21,773 nucleotides of DNA from CAYQQJ01 sp964515945 (lineage in GTDB: Bacteria; Pseudomonadota; Gammaproteobacteria; Pseudomonadales; Cellvibrionaceae). This document shows, in pieces, positions 1-7,171 of the stretch. Every line of letters begins with the position of its first letter. The first letter of the stretch is position 1. The notes beneath the pieces were generated by a model. That model saw only the letters and a list, made by a program, of their open reading frames with translations, was not told the DNA's origin and did no database searches. The DNA lies in contig CAZEWY010000038.1 in the NCBI GenBank assembly GCA_964515945.1, forward strand, positions 1 to 21,773. Reading direction: 5' to 3'. The position numbers and the translations under genes were made by a program.

Positions 1-362
1 TCGTGGGGCCACAGGCTCCGGGTGTCGGGGTTGGCGCTGAGCTCGAGCAGGGCGGTGGCGCTTCCGTCGTCGTTTCGGCCCTCGCTGAGCAATCGCCATG
101 GTTGAACCCGCGCGAAGCCATGCTTGGTCAGAGGTCCGCGATCGGCGAATTGTGGAAAGATGATCGGAACACCGCCGCGAATCGCGCTGCCGGATTCATA
201 GCGAGCCCGATCACTGACGAAAAGGTGTTCGGACGATCGGTTCGCGGGCTTCCACGAAATGGCGTGAGCGCCATGGAGCAGTACCTCGGCGCTCGCGCCG
301 CCATGGGTACTGAGCTGGACGCTGGGAAAATCGCGCGGGTCGCGCTTGGTCGGGTTCGGCAT
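1..362 (-). CDS. D-hexose-6-phosphate mutarotase (aldose 1-epimerase family), N-terminal part
   Basis: Reading the minus strand from an ATG at 362-360 gives 120 open residues that run off the window edge. They begin MPNPTKRDPRDFPSVQ and contain IRGGVPIIFPQF followed by HGFARVQPW. Both motifs are hallmarks of the YeaD/COG0676 family, which interconverts alpha and beta hexose 6-phosphates in the cytoplasm (EC 5.1.3.15). Family members are about 270-300 residues, so less than half the gene is visible. A GAGGA ribosome-binding site lies 4 bases before the ATG. The gene is transcribed away from the EPS genes. Its GC content is about 65% by hand count, against about 52% in the first EPS gene, so it looks like resident chromosome next to a compositionally different island. 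The open plus-strand frame over the same bases is a GC-rich shadow. The family call is by motif recognition. Confidence 0.85.
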   Translation of the reverse strand, partial: MPNPTKRDPRDFPSVQLSTHGGASAEVLLHGAHAISWKPANRSSEHLFVSDRARYESGSAIRGGVPIIFPQFADRGPLTKHGFARVQPWRLLSEGRNDDGSATALLELSANPDTRSLWPH

Positions 363-656
363 GGGGTCCTCGTGGTTTCGGCTCGGCCGTGATTCAGTTG
401 TCATTCAAGTCGACCATGATAACGGCTAATGGGCGTCGATGGCAGATCCTGTTACTTGTAGAAATTTCAAGAAATTCGGGCCCGCGAGGATATTTTTCTC
501 CAATGTCCTGTTGTAAATCTGACATTCCGGGTACTCACCGCTCCGCGATTGGCAAACTCCCACAGGAACATAATTTTCCAAGGCATGAGGGTGGTTTGTG
601 AACAGAAATTGCAGCTCAGCCGCATCCTCGCACACAATCACCCTTAACGGACAATA
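363..656. other. Divergent intergenic region with a short inverted repeat
   Basis: This spacer separates the minus-strand mutarotase from the first plus-strand EPS gene, so it should carry promoters for both. I see no convincing -35/-10 pair and no good sigma-54 site. A 14-bp inverted repeat (AATTTC-AA-GAAATT) lies at 463-476, followed immediately by the palindrome CGGGCCCG at 477-484. These could be an operator, but there is no second copy to support that. Open frames here have no recognisable product. Confidence 0.35.
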
Positions 657-1892
657 ATGAAGATCGCCTACCTCACCAATTGCTTCGGGATCCAGTCCCA
701 TACTTTTATTCGCCGGGAAATCGCCGAATTGACAGCCTTGGGGATCAGCATCGAACTGTTTGGCATTCGCCAGCAGATATCCGACAAGCTCACTGATGAC
801 GAACGGGCACTGGTGGCGCGAACGGTTTATCTCTATCCGTTGAGGCTGATGCGCATCGCCTATTTGAATGTCTACTGGATGCTGGTGTTGCCCAAGCGTT
901 ACTGGCCTACCCTGTGGATGGCGCTGCGCAATTCCGAAACCGACTGGTCGCGCCGACTCAAACTGATCTATCATTTTATCGTGTCCACGGCCATGGCTGA
1001 GGAGGTCAGGAACAGGGGCGTGGAGCATATACATGCGCACTTTCTCAATGTGTCCGCAACCATTGCCATGTACGCATCGCTGCTCACTGGCGTTCCCTAC
1101 AGCATTACGGTTCATTCCGCGGGCACGCGCAACGCTCCCCATATTATTGGTATTCCCCTCAAGCTGCGTTACGCGCAGTTTCTGATGATGATATCCCGCT
1201 ACAACATCGATTACTTCGACGATATTTATCCGTGCAGGAGCAAGTCAAGCGTGGTGCGCTGCGGCATGGATCTTGACCAGTACCCTTTCAATAGCCGGCC
1301 AGCCACTCCTGTCGTCAATGGCCTTAAGGTTGTTGCGGTGGGTCGCATGGTCGAAAAAAAGGGATTCCGCTATTTAATCGAAGCCGCAAAAATTCTTCAG
1401 GATCAGGGAGGAGTTTTTACCATTGAGCTTTTGGGAAGCGGGCCGCTGCGGGATGAGTTGGTGCAGTTGGCTGAATCGCTCGGTGTGAACGATAAAGTCA
1501 GATTTTTGGGGCAGGCATCGACGGCGGAAGTCCGAGTGAGCATGCGTGACGCCGACGTGGTCGTGGTTCCCTCGGTCACCGGCAAATCCGGGGAAATGGA
1601 AGGCATTCCGGTCGTGCTCATGGAGGCCATGGCGTTGGGTGTGCCGGTAATCTCGACCCGGCATTCAGGAATTCCCGAGCTGGTACGCAATGGCGAGACC
1701 GGCATTGTGGTGGAGGAAAAAAATCCTTCCGCGCTGGCATCCGCTTTGCAATACATTGCCGGCAATCAACTTGAACCGACAGAATGGGCGGCGAACGCAC
1801 GGGCACTTATTGAGCGGGAATTCAATATGGCGGTCGTCGCGCGGCAGCGCAAAAGTCTTTTTCTGAAACACCACCTACCGAGAAGGCAGTAA
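657..1892 (+). CDS. Glycosyltransferase family 4 (GT-B fold), WcaL-like
   Basis: The 411-residue protein begins MKIAYLTNCFGIQSHTFIRR. It is a retaining nucleotide-sugar glycosyltransferase expected on the cytoplasmic face of the inner membrane, adding one sugar to the lipid-linked EPS repeat unit. The N-terminal acceptor domain has the TFIRREI segment seen in colanic-acid WcaL-type enzymes. The C-terminal donor domain starts near residue 225 (VAVGRMVEKKGF), continues through LLGSGPLRDEL and carries the GT4 E-x7-E signature in EGIPVVLMEAMALGVPVIS, then SGIPELV. Length is normal and there is no transmembrane segment. The ATG has only a weak upstream AACGGA, but the N-terminus fits the fold exactly. 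It is the first plus-strand gene of the locus and is followed after 10 bases by a GT2 gene. Donor and acceptor sugars cannot be read from sequence. Confidence 0.9.
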   Translation: MKIAYLTNCFGIQSHTFIRREIAELTALGISIELFGIRQQISDKLTDDERALVARTVYLYPLRLMRIAYLNVYWMLVLPKRYWPTLWMALRNSETDWSRRLKLIYHFIVSTAMAEEVRNRGVEHIHAHFLNVSATIAMYASLLTGVPYSITVHSAGTRNAPHIIGIPLKLRYAQFLMMISRYNIDYFDDIYPCRSKSSVVRCGMDLDQYPFNSRPATPVVNGLKVVAVGRMVEKKGFRYLIEAAKILQDQGGVFTIELLGSGPLRDELVQLAESLGVNDKVRFLGQASTAEVRVSMRDADVVVVPSVTGKSGEMEGIPVVLMEAMALGVPVISTRHSGIPELVRNGETGIVVEEKNPSALASALQYIAGNQLEPTEWAANARALIEREFNMAVVARQRKSLFLKHHLPRRQ

Positions 1893-1902
1893 AAATCGCA
1901 CT

Positions 1903-2814
1903 ATGGATGTGTCAATCGTAATTCCGTCCTATAACTCGTCCGGCACCCTGGGGGAAACCCTTAAATCCCTGGAGCGGCAGGTAGCGTCACTCACTTATCC
2001 CTGCCACTATGAGATTATCGTTGTCGACTGTTCGGACGACGATGGCGTCGAGAAGCTGGTGGCGGGCAAACGCAGAATCCAGCTGATTCGCTTTAACAAG
2101 CGATTCAGCCCCGGCGAAGGGCGCAACATCGGCGCCAGGCGCGCGAGGGGCACCCTGCTGATGTTTATTGATGCCGACGTCATCCTCGACAGCTCAGCGC
2201 TCAACAGCGCCTGGCAATTCTATCAGCAGGGTCACAGCCTCTTTGGCGGCGCCCTCGAACTCAATGAAAAACACAATCCGACCCTGGCCTCGTATCTGGA
2301 ACACTATTTTTTCAATCACGAATCCCAGCCCCGTCGCCCAATCTGCGACAGAGCGAACCTGAGTTCGGCGCTGATGGTGGTGGAAAGAAAACTTTTTTTA
2401 TCCGCCGGCGGCTTTACCAATATTCCGCGTATGCAGGATACAGAAATCACCGAACGTCTGCGTCGGGAGGGCGTGAGCCTCAAATTCGCGCCTTCGGTCG
2501 TGGGTTTCCAGATCCAGGATTCCCCTATGAAGAAGGTCCTGAAAAAAATCTTTATTAACGGCCAGAACCTCTATTCCATCCGCTACCGAAAGGATATGAC
2601 CTGGACCAAAAAGCTCGTCTTTCTGATGTTGCTGCCGCTCTTCGCACTTTTCAAGGTACTGCGAATCATAGGGCGACAGTTGCGCTATCAGAATCTCCGC
2701 CGGCGGTGCATCACGGTTCTGTTGGTACCCTTGCTGTTGCTGTCTGGCTTTTGCTGGATGCTCGGCTTCTATAACGGAATATTGTTTAACCGGGGCATCA
2801 GTAGCCAGCGCTAG
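1903..2814 (+). CDS. Glycosyltransferase family 2 with C-terminal membrane segments
   Basis: This 303-residue GT-A protein begins MDVSIVIPSYNSSGTLGETL, the standard GT2 nucleotide-binding start. A DCSDDDG segment follows, then GEGRNIGARRA and the metal-binding DxD-type motif IDADV near residue 90. The QDTEITERLRREG segment near residue 178 matches the ED-containing catalytic region. Two hydrophobic stretches near the C-terminus (about 230-250 and 270-295) should anchor it to the inner membrane. It probably transfers a sugar to the undecaprenyl-linked intermediate. It starts 10 bases after the upstream GT4 stop, so the two are surely co-transcribed, and 93 bases separate its stop from rmlA. 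Linkage and donor are unknown. Confidence 0.88.
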   Translation: MDVSIVIPSYNSSGTLGETLKSLERQVASLTYPCHYEIIVVDCSDDDGVEKLVAGKRRIQLIRFNKRFSPGEGRNIGARRARGTLLMFIDADVILDSSALNSAWQFYQQGHSLFGGALELNEKHNPTLASYLEHYFFNHESQPRRPICDRANLSSALMVVERKLFLSAGGFTNIPRMQDTEITERLRREGVSLKFAPSVVGFQIQDSPMKKVLKKIFINGQNLYSIRYRKDMTWTKKLVFLMLLPLFALFKVLRIIGRQLRYQNLRRRCITVLLVPLLLLSGFCWMLGFYNGILFNRGISSQR

Positions 2815-2907
2815 CACCTACTCTGGTGAGTCAGCAGTTCCCTGAATACTCAAGTGGAGACCTCTGGAGGTCGCCAACCAGCCACGGCTTGTTATCGAGG
2901 TGAATCA

Positions 2908-3789
2908 GTGAGAAAAGGAATCATACTCGCGGGTGGCAACGGAACCCGTCTTTACCCCTTGACCCGGGTGGTCAGCAAACAGTTGATGCCGGTATATGAC
3001 AAACCCATGATTTATTATCCCATCGCCACCCTGATGCAGGCGGGTATTCGGGAAATGCTGATTATCACCACTCCCGTGGAACTGCCCCGCTTTGTGGAAC
3101 TGCTCAATGATGGCAGCCAATGGGGGATCAGCATTCAATATGAAGTTCAGCCTGAACCCGAGGGGCTGGCCCAGGCGTTTCTTATAGGGCGACAGTTTCT
3201 CGACGGCCAGCCGGCAGTGCTGGTACTGGGTGACAACCTTTTTTATGGTCACGAACTGGTGAGGTCGCTGCGCCAGGCCAATGAACGTCTTCGGGGCGGG
3301 ACTGTCTTCGGCTACCACGTCGCCAACCCCGAGGCATACGGAGTGGTCGAGTTTGATGCCGAGGGCAAGGTGCTGTCGATTGAAGAAAAACCCGCTGAAC
3401 CCAAATCCAATTACGCCGTTCCCGGAATCTATTTTTTTGACGAAAAGGTTGTGGAATATGCCGCGGCAGTGACCCCATCCGCCCGGGGTGAACTGGAAAT
3501 CATCGATGTTATTGAAGGCTACCGGCGGGCCGGCGAACTCTGCGTTGAAGTCATGGGCCGCGGCAGTGCCTGGCTGGATACGGGTACCCACGACAGCTTG
3601 CTCGATGCGGCTCAGTTCATCGCTACCCTGGAAAAGCGCCAGGGGTTGAAGGTCAACTGCCCCGAAGAGGTGGCCTATCGATATGGCTTTATAGATGCGT
3701 CGCAACTTCGGGACCTGGCGGCGCCCCTGCGAAAAAGTGGCTACGGCGAATACCTTATGGGCCTTCTGGACACGCAGGTGTTCGTATGA
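2908..3789 (+). CDS. rmlA: Glucose-1-phosphate thymidylyltransferase
   Basis: The enzyme makes dTDP-glucose from dTTP and glucose 1-phosphate, the first step of dTDP-L-rhamnose synthesis in the cytoplasm. I chose the GTG at 2908 because it gives the family N-terminus (RKGIILAGGNGTRLYPLT) and a normal 293 residues, and because GAGGTG sits 6 bases upstream; a GTG at 2854 would add 18 residues unlike the family. Visible motifs are the GGNGTRL pyrophosphorylase signature near residues 9-15, SKQLMPVYDKPMIYYP, the LGDNLFYG loop with its metal aspartate, IEEKP, and LDTGTHDSLLDA near the C-terminus. The stop overlaps the rmlC start (ATGA), indicating translational coupling. Confidence 0.97.
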   Translation: MRKGIILAGGNGTRLYPLTRVVSKQLMPVYDKPMIYYPIATLMQAGIREMLIITTPVELPRFVELLNDGSQWGISIQYEVQPEPEGLAQAFLIGRQFLDGQPAVLVLGDNLFYGHELVRSLRQANERLRGGTVFGYHVANPEAYGVVEFDAEGKVLSIEEKPAEPKSNYAVPGIYFFDEKVVEYAAAVTPSARGELEIIDVIEGYRRAGELCVEVMGRGSAWLDTGTHDSLLDAAQFIATLEKRQGLKVNCPEEVAYRYGFIDASQLRDLAAPLRKSGYGEYLMGLLDTQVFV

Positions 3790-4334
3790 AATTTCGGGAT
3801 ACCGCCATCGCGGCCGTCAAAGTCATAGCGCCTACCCTTTACGCTGACGAGCGCGGTTTTTTCATGGAAACCTTCCGCGCCAACGAGTTCTCCGCCCACG
3901 GCGGTGCGCGTACCTTTGTGCAGGAAAATCACAGCTGTTCCCGCCAGGGCGTACTGCGCGGTTTGCACTACCAGATCAAGCATCCTCAGGGCAAACTGGT
4001 GCGGGTGATACAGGGGCGGGTCTACGACGTGGTGGTGGACTTAAGGCAATCCTCGGCAACCTTCGGGCAGTGGATCGGCATGGAACTGTCCTCGGAGAAT
4101 AAGCTGCAGCTATGGGTTCCGGAAGGCTTCGCGCACGGTTTCTATGTCATCAGTGATACTGCCGAATTCGTTTATAAATGTACGGACTACTACGCTCCCG
4201 AATATGAACGTTGTCTGCGCTGGGACGATCCGTCCCTGGCGGTGGACTGGCCGCTGGTTCAGGGAAGGTCACCGGAGCTGTCGGAAAAAGACGCCGCCGG
4301 CACAACCTGGGACAGGGCCGAATATTTTGATTGA
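3786..4334 (+). CDS. rmlC: dTDP-4-dehydrorhamnose 3,5-epimerase
   Basis: This cupin enzyme epimerises C3 and C5 of dTDP-4-keto-6-deoxyglucose, the third step to dTDP-L-rhamnose. It has 182 residues, typical of the family. Visible motifs are DERGFFMETFR (residues 21-31), QENHSCSRQGVLRGLHYQ with the probable catalytic base H61, HPQGKLVRVIQGRVYDVVVDLR, and WVPEGFAHGF followed by the tyrosine-containing YKCTDYYAPEYE. The ATG overlaps the rmlA TGA by four bases, so its translation is probably coupled. It is followed by rmlD after a 51-base spacer. Confidence 0.97.
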   Translation: MKFRDTAIAAVKVIAPTLYADERGFFMETFRANEFSAHGGARTFVQENHSCSRQGVLRGLHYQIKHPQGKLVRVIQGRVYDVVVDLRQSSATFGQWIGMELSSENKLQLWVPEGFAHGFYVISDTAEFVYKCTDYYAPEYERCLRWDDPSLAVDWPLVQGRSPELSEKDAAGTTWDRAEYFD

Positions 4335-4385
4335 TAAGACCGACACATTCACTTAATGGCGGGCGCTGAACCGGCTTATGACACT

Positions 4386-5258
4386 ATGAAAATTCTTATC
4401 ACCGGAGCCGGCGGACAGCTTGCCTGGGAACTGGAGCGCTCGGCGCCCGCGACCCATCCGCTTACCTGTCTGCCGCGCAGCCAACTGGATATTTCGGACC
4501 CGGCAGCGGTTGCCCAATGTTTTGCACAACTGCAACCGGATGCGGTAATCAATGCCGCCGCCTACACCGCTGTCGACAAGGCGGAAAGCCATCGGGATCT
4601 CGCTGCGGCGGTCAATGCCAAGGGGGTGGGATATCTGGCCCAGGCGAGTATGCTTCACGGCAGTTATCTGCTGCACATCTCAACGGATTTTGTATTCGAC
4701 GGCCGCAGTCATCAACCCTATGGCCCCGCTGACAAGGTCAATCCGCTGGGCGTCTACGGGGAGAGCAAACTTGCGGGCGAACGTGAACTCGCCGCGGCCA
4801 TGGGGTCACATTGGGGCCTTGTCAGAACTTCCTGGGTCTATTCGTCCCACGGTGCAAATTTTGTAAAAAGCATGTTGAGAATGATGCATGAAAAGTCGGA
4901 GTTGAGAGTCGTCAGTGACCAGATAGGAACGCCCACCTGGGCCTCCGGTCTCGCAAGAGTGTGTTGGAGCATGATCGAAGCAAAACTCGAAGGCAAATTC
5001 CACTGGAGCGATGCCGACGTGGCGAGTTGGTACGATTTCGCCGTCGCCATCCAATGGCTGGCACTGGACAAAGAGTTGTTGCAGCACGCCATTCCGATAA
5101 TCCCCATTCGCACGTCGGACTATCCCACCGCGGCATCACGCCCGGCATACAGCGTACTCGACAAAAGCGATTTGTTGGAGGCCCTGCCCGCGCTCCGGCT
5201 GCGCCACTGGCTGCCGCAGCTGTCGGACATGCTCGACGAACTTTTAACAGCCTGTTAA
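4386..5258 (+). CDS. rmlD: dTDP-4-dehydrorhamnose reductase
   Basis: This short-chain dehydrogenase reduces dTDP-4-keto-rhamnose to dTDP-L-rhamnose, the last step of the pathway. The ATG at 4386 gives the family N-terminus MKILITGAGGQL and 290 residues; an in-frame ATG at 4356 would prepend ten atypical residues. Visible are the nucleotide-binding glycine loop (residues 7-13), NAAAYTAVDKAE, STDFVFDG, and the catalytic YGESK with Y124 and K128. Two positions differ from what I expect: residue 13 is alanine where the third loop glycine usually stands, and the STDY motif reads STDF. Both are mild changes and the enzyme is probably active. The C-terminus ends inside a 19-base palindrome described separately. 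Confidence 0.95.
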   Translation: MKILITGAGGQLAWELERSAPATHPLTCLPRSQLDISDPAAVAQCFAQLQPDAVINAAAYTAVDKAESHRDLAAAVNAKGVGYLAQASMLHGSYLLHISTDFVFDGRSHQPYGPADKVNPLGVYGESKLAGERELAAAMGSHWGLVRTSWVYSSHGANFVKSMLRMMHEKSELRVVSDQIGTPTWASGLARVCWSMIEAKLEGKFHWSDADVASWYDFAVAIQWLALDKELLQHAIPIIPIRTSDYPTAASRPAYSVLDKSDLLEALPALRLRHWLPQLSDMLDELLTAC

Positions 5259-5260
5259 AA
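5242..5260. repeat. 19-base perfect palindrome over the rmlD stop
   Basis: TTTTAACAG-C-CTGTTAAAA has two perfect 9-base arms around a single C and includes the rmlD TAA. The one-base centre makes a stable RNA hairpin poor, so a protein-binding site is more likely than a terminator. I know no regulator with this exact site, and the function is unassigned. Confidence 0.5.
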
Positions 5261-5286
5261 ATATTTGCGTAACCGAGGTTACTTTT

Positions 5287-6378
5287 ATGGGAAAAGTATT
5301 ACTGGTAACGGGGGGGGCTGGTTTTATCGGCGCCAACTTCGTGCACTACTGGTTGAAAGCCCATCCCGAGGATCGGCTGGTGGTGTTGGACGCTCTGACC
5401 TATGCCGGCAACCCCGACAATCTTGATGCCGTTGCAGACCATCCCAGCTTTCGTTTTATACAGGGCAATATTCTCGACAGAACAAAAGTCGAAGCCATTC
5501 TGCGTGAGGAGCGGGTCGATACCCTGGTGCATTTCGCCGCGGAATCCCATGTGGATAGATCCATAACTGGCCCCGACGCCTTTATAGAAACTAACGTTGT
5601 CGGCACTCACAGTCTGCTGAGCGCGGCCAAAAAGGTCTGGATCGATGAGGGTCGGATAAGGGACCACAGATTTCACCACATATCCACGGACGAAGTTTAC
5701 GGCACGCTGGGCCCGAATGATCCGCCCTTCAGTGAAACAACGGCCTACCAGCCCAATTCACCCTATTCGGCCAGCAAGGCTGCATCGGATCATCTGGTAC
5801 GGGCCTATCATCACACCTACGGCTTGGAGGTGACGACGTCCAATTGCTCCAATAATTATGGTCCCTTTCATTTCCCCGAAAAACTGATTCCTCTGGTGAT
5901 CACCAACATACTGCTGGACAAGCCTCTTCCCATCTACGGTGACGGCTTGCAAGTCCGGGATTGGCTGTATGTCGAGGACCACGCCCGCGGTGTAGATTTG
6001 GTACTGCAAAAAGGTAGAGCTGGAGAAACTTACAACATAGGTGGCGTGAACGAGTGGACCAATATCGATATCGTGAAGCTGATCTGTGATCGACTAAACG
6101 GGATGTTTGCCGCCAATCCAAAACTGACACAGCGTTTCCCCCTCGCCAGGACTGCGGCGGCCGGGCAGTCTGAGCAGCTTATCCGCCATATCACCGACCG
6201 ACCGGGGCATGATCGCCGTTATGCAATTGACCCGACCAAAGCTCGCCATGAGCTAGGGTATGAGCCGCGCGAATCCTTCGAAACCGGTATCGGCAAAACC
6301 ATCCAATGGTATCTGGGTAATGAAGCCTGGTGGCAACGGCTCCGGGATATTCGCTATAGCCAAACGATGAACGTCTGA
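5287..6378 (+). CDS. rmlB: dTDP-glucose 4,6-dehydratase
   Basis: This extended short-chain dehydrogenase converts dTDP-glucose to dTDP-4-keto-6-deoxyglucose, the second step to dTDP-rhamnose. The NAD-binding TGGAGFIG lies at residues 8-15. The active-site triad STDEVYG places T134, D135 and E136, and the catalytic YSASK gives Y160 and K164; these numbers coincide with those I recall for the E. coli enzyme. SNCSNNYGPFHFPEKLIPL and GDGLQVRDWLYVEDHARG are also typical. Its 363 residues are normal length. It closes the rml set in the order A-C-D-B rather than the common B-D-A-C. A 166-base spacer with a sigma-54-like site follows. Confidence 0.97.
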   Translation: MGKVLLVTGGAGFIGANFVHYWLKAHPEDRLVVLDALTYAGNPDNLDAVADHPSFRFIQGNILDRTKVEAILREERVDTLVHFAAESHVDRSITGPDAFIETNVVGTHSLLSAAKKVWIDEGRIRDHRFHHISTDEVYGTLGPNDPPFSETTAYQPNSPYSASKAASDHLVRAYHHTYGLEVTTSNCSNNYGPFHFPEKLIPLVITNILLDKPLPIYGDGLQVRDWLYVEDHARGVDLVLQKGRAGETYNIGGVNEWTNIDIVKLICDRLNGMFAANPKLTQRFPLARTAAAGQSEQLIRHITDRPGHDRRYAIDPTKARHELGYEPRESFETGIGKTIQWYLGNEAWWQRLRDIRYSQTMNV

Positions 6379-6397
6379 AGTCTAGCCGCACCATTAA

Positions 6398-6413
6398 TGG
6401 CATGAAACATGCA
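6398..6413 (+). promoter_or_regulatory. Putative sigma-54 (RpoN) promoter of the export module
   Basis: The bases TGGCAT-GAAAC-ATGCA match the sigma-54 consensus TGGCAC-N5-TTGCA with the invariant GG and GC elements at the required spacing, and an AT-rich tract (ATTTT) follows. It lies 132 bases upstream of the Wza-like gene and just after rmlB. XrtA/PEP-CTERM loci often carry a sigma-54-dependent two-component system (PrsK/PrsR), so such control of an EPS export module would make sense. No bEBP (activator) gene is visible in this window. A ten-base palindrome CCATTAATGG at 6391-6400 overlaps the -24 element. Confidence 0.45.
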
Positions 6414-6544
6414 ATTTTCGGCGGGTCAGGCTTCAATCTGAACCAGATCCGGATAACTCGGGGCAATTCAGTGAACGTCGGTCTTTGTACATTCTGCAAA
6501 CCGCGAGCTCCATCAGCAGAAATTAATCAAATCGGGGATCAATA

Positions 6545-7159
6545 ATGCGATACACGACAGGTGCTTTCGGCCTAGTTTTATCTCTTTTGCTTTGGGGCTG
6601 TTCCAGTTCCGGCGTGAATGACGCACCTACGATTGCGGGAGAGTCGCTTAGCGATGTCTATACGATAGGCGTCGGTGATGAACTGCGCATTAATGTCTGG
6701 AAAAACCCGGAGCTTTCAGTCGATGTTCCGGTACGCCCCGATGGCAAGATATCCATTCCCCTGATCGGTGATATCCGGGCGGCTGACCGCACTGCCCCGG
6801 AACTGGCAGAGCATATTACCAAAGGCCTCAAGACTTATATTCGCAGCCCTCAGGTGACTGTCATCGTCGCCAGTGCGGGCAGCGTGGATTTTCAGCGGCG
6901 CGTTCGCATTACCGGGGCTGTGGAGACGCCAGTATCCATTCCCCACCGCGATGGCATGACCGTGCTGGACCTGGTGCTTGAAGCTGGCGGGCCTACCGAG
7001 TTCGCCGCGCCGAATCGCGCCAAACTGTACCGAAAGGTCGATGGTGAAATGAAAGTCTATTCCATCTACCTGGACGACCTTCTGCTGAAGGGCGAGCTGG
7101 AATCCAACTACAAACTCGCGCCCTCAGACATCATCACAGTGCCGGAAAGACTGCTTTAG
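6545..7159 (+). CDS. Polysaccharide export lipoprotein, Wza/XrtA-system type
   Basis: This 204-residue outer-membrane lipoprotein should form or gate the export channel for the polymer. The signal peptide ends in the lipobox LWGC with lipidation at C19; serine at +2 predicts outer-membrane sorting. A poly-export domain follows: YTIGVGDELRINVWKNPELS, then VPVRPDGKISIPLIGD, and YIRSPQVTVIV. A SLBB-like beta-grasp region covers RITGAVETPVSIP to the GGPTEFA segment. It is much shorter than E. coli Wza (about 380 residues) and fits the short export family associated with PEP-CTERM/exosortase loci. GGGGAT lies upstream of the ATG. The chain-length gene starts 12 bases after its stop, so they form one transcription unit. 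Confidence 0.9.
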   Translation: MRYTTGAFGLVLSLLLWGCSSSGVNDAPTIAGESLSDVYTIGVGDELRINVWKNPELSVDVPVRPDGKISIPLIGDIRAADRTAPELAEHITKGLKTYIRSPQVTVIVASAGSVDFQRRVRITGAVETPVSIPHRDGMTVLDLVLEAGGPTEFAAPNRAKLYRKVDGEMKVYSIYLDDLLLKGELESNYKLAPSDIITVPERLL

Positions 7160-7171
7160 GAGCTTCTGCCA

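Noticed and set aside
3..392. Open plus-strand frame of 129 codons
   Set aside because: It lies opposite the hexose-6-phosphate mutarotase, whose minus-strand translation has clear family motifs; the plus-strand product resembles nothing and reflects high GC.
425..640. Sigma-54-like strings near 449 and 603 in front of the first GT4 gene
   Set aside because: Neither has both the GG and GC elements at the required 10-base separation.
426..1142. Minus-strand frame of 238 codons
   Set aside because: It overlaps the well-supported GT4 at 657-1892 in the opposite orientation and has no recognisable motif.
2859..2872. Inverted repeat GACCTC-TG-GAGGTC before rmlA
   Set aside because: Six-base arms only and no T-tract; could be chance and is too weak to call a regulatory site.
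2905..3705. Long minus-strand frame of 266 codons
   Set aside because: It is the antisense of rmlA, a clear gene, and has a histidine/glycine-rich composition typical of antisense shadows.
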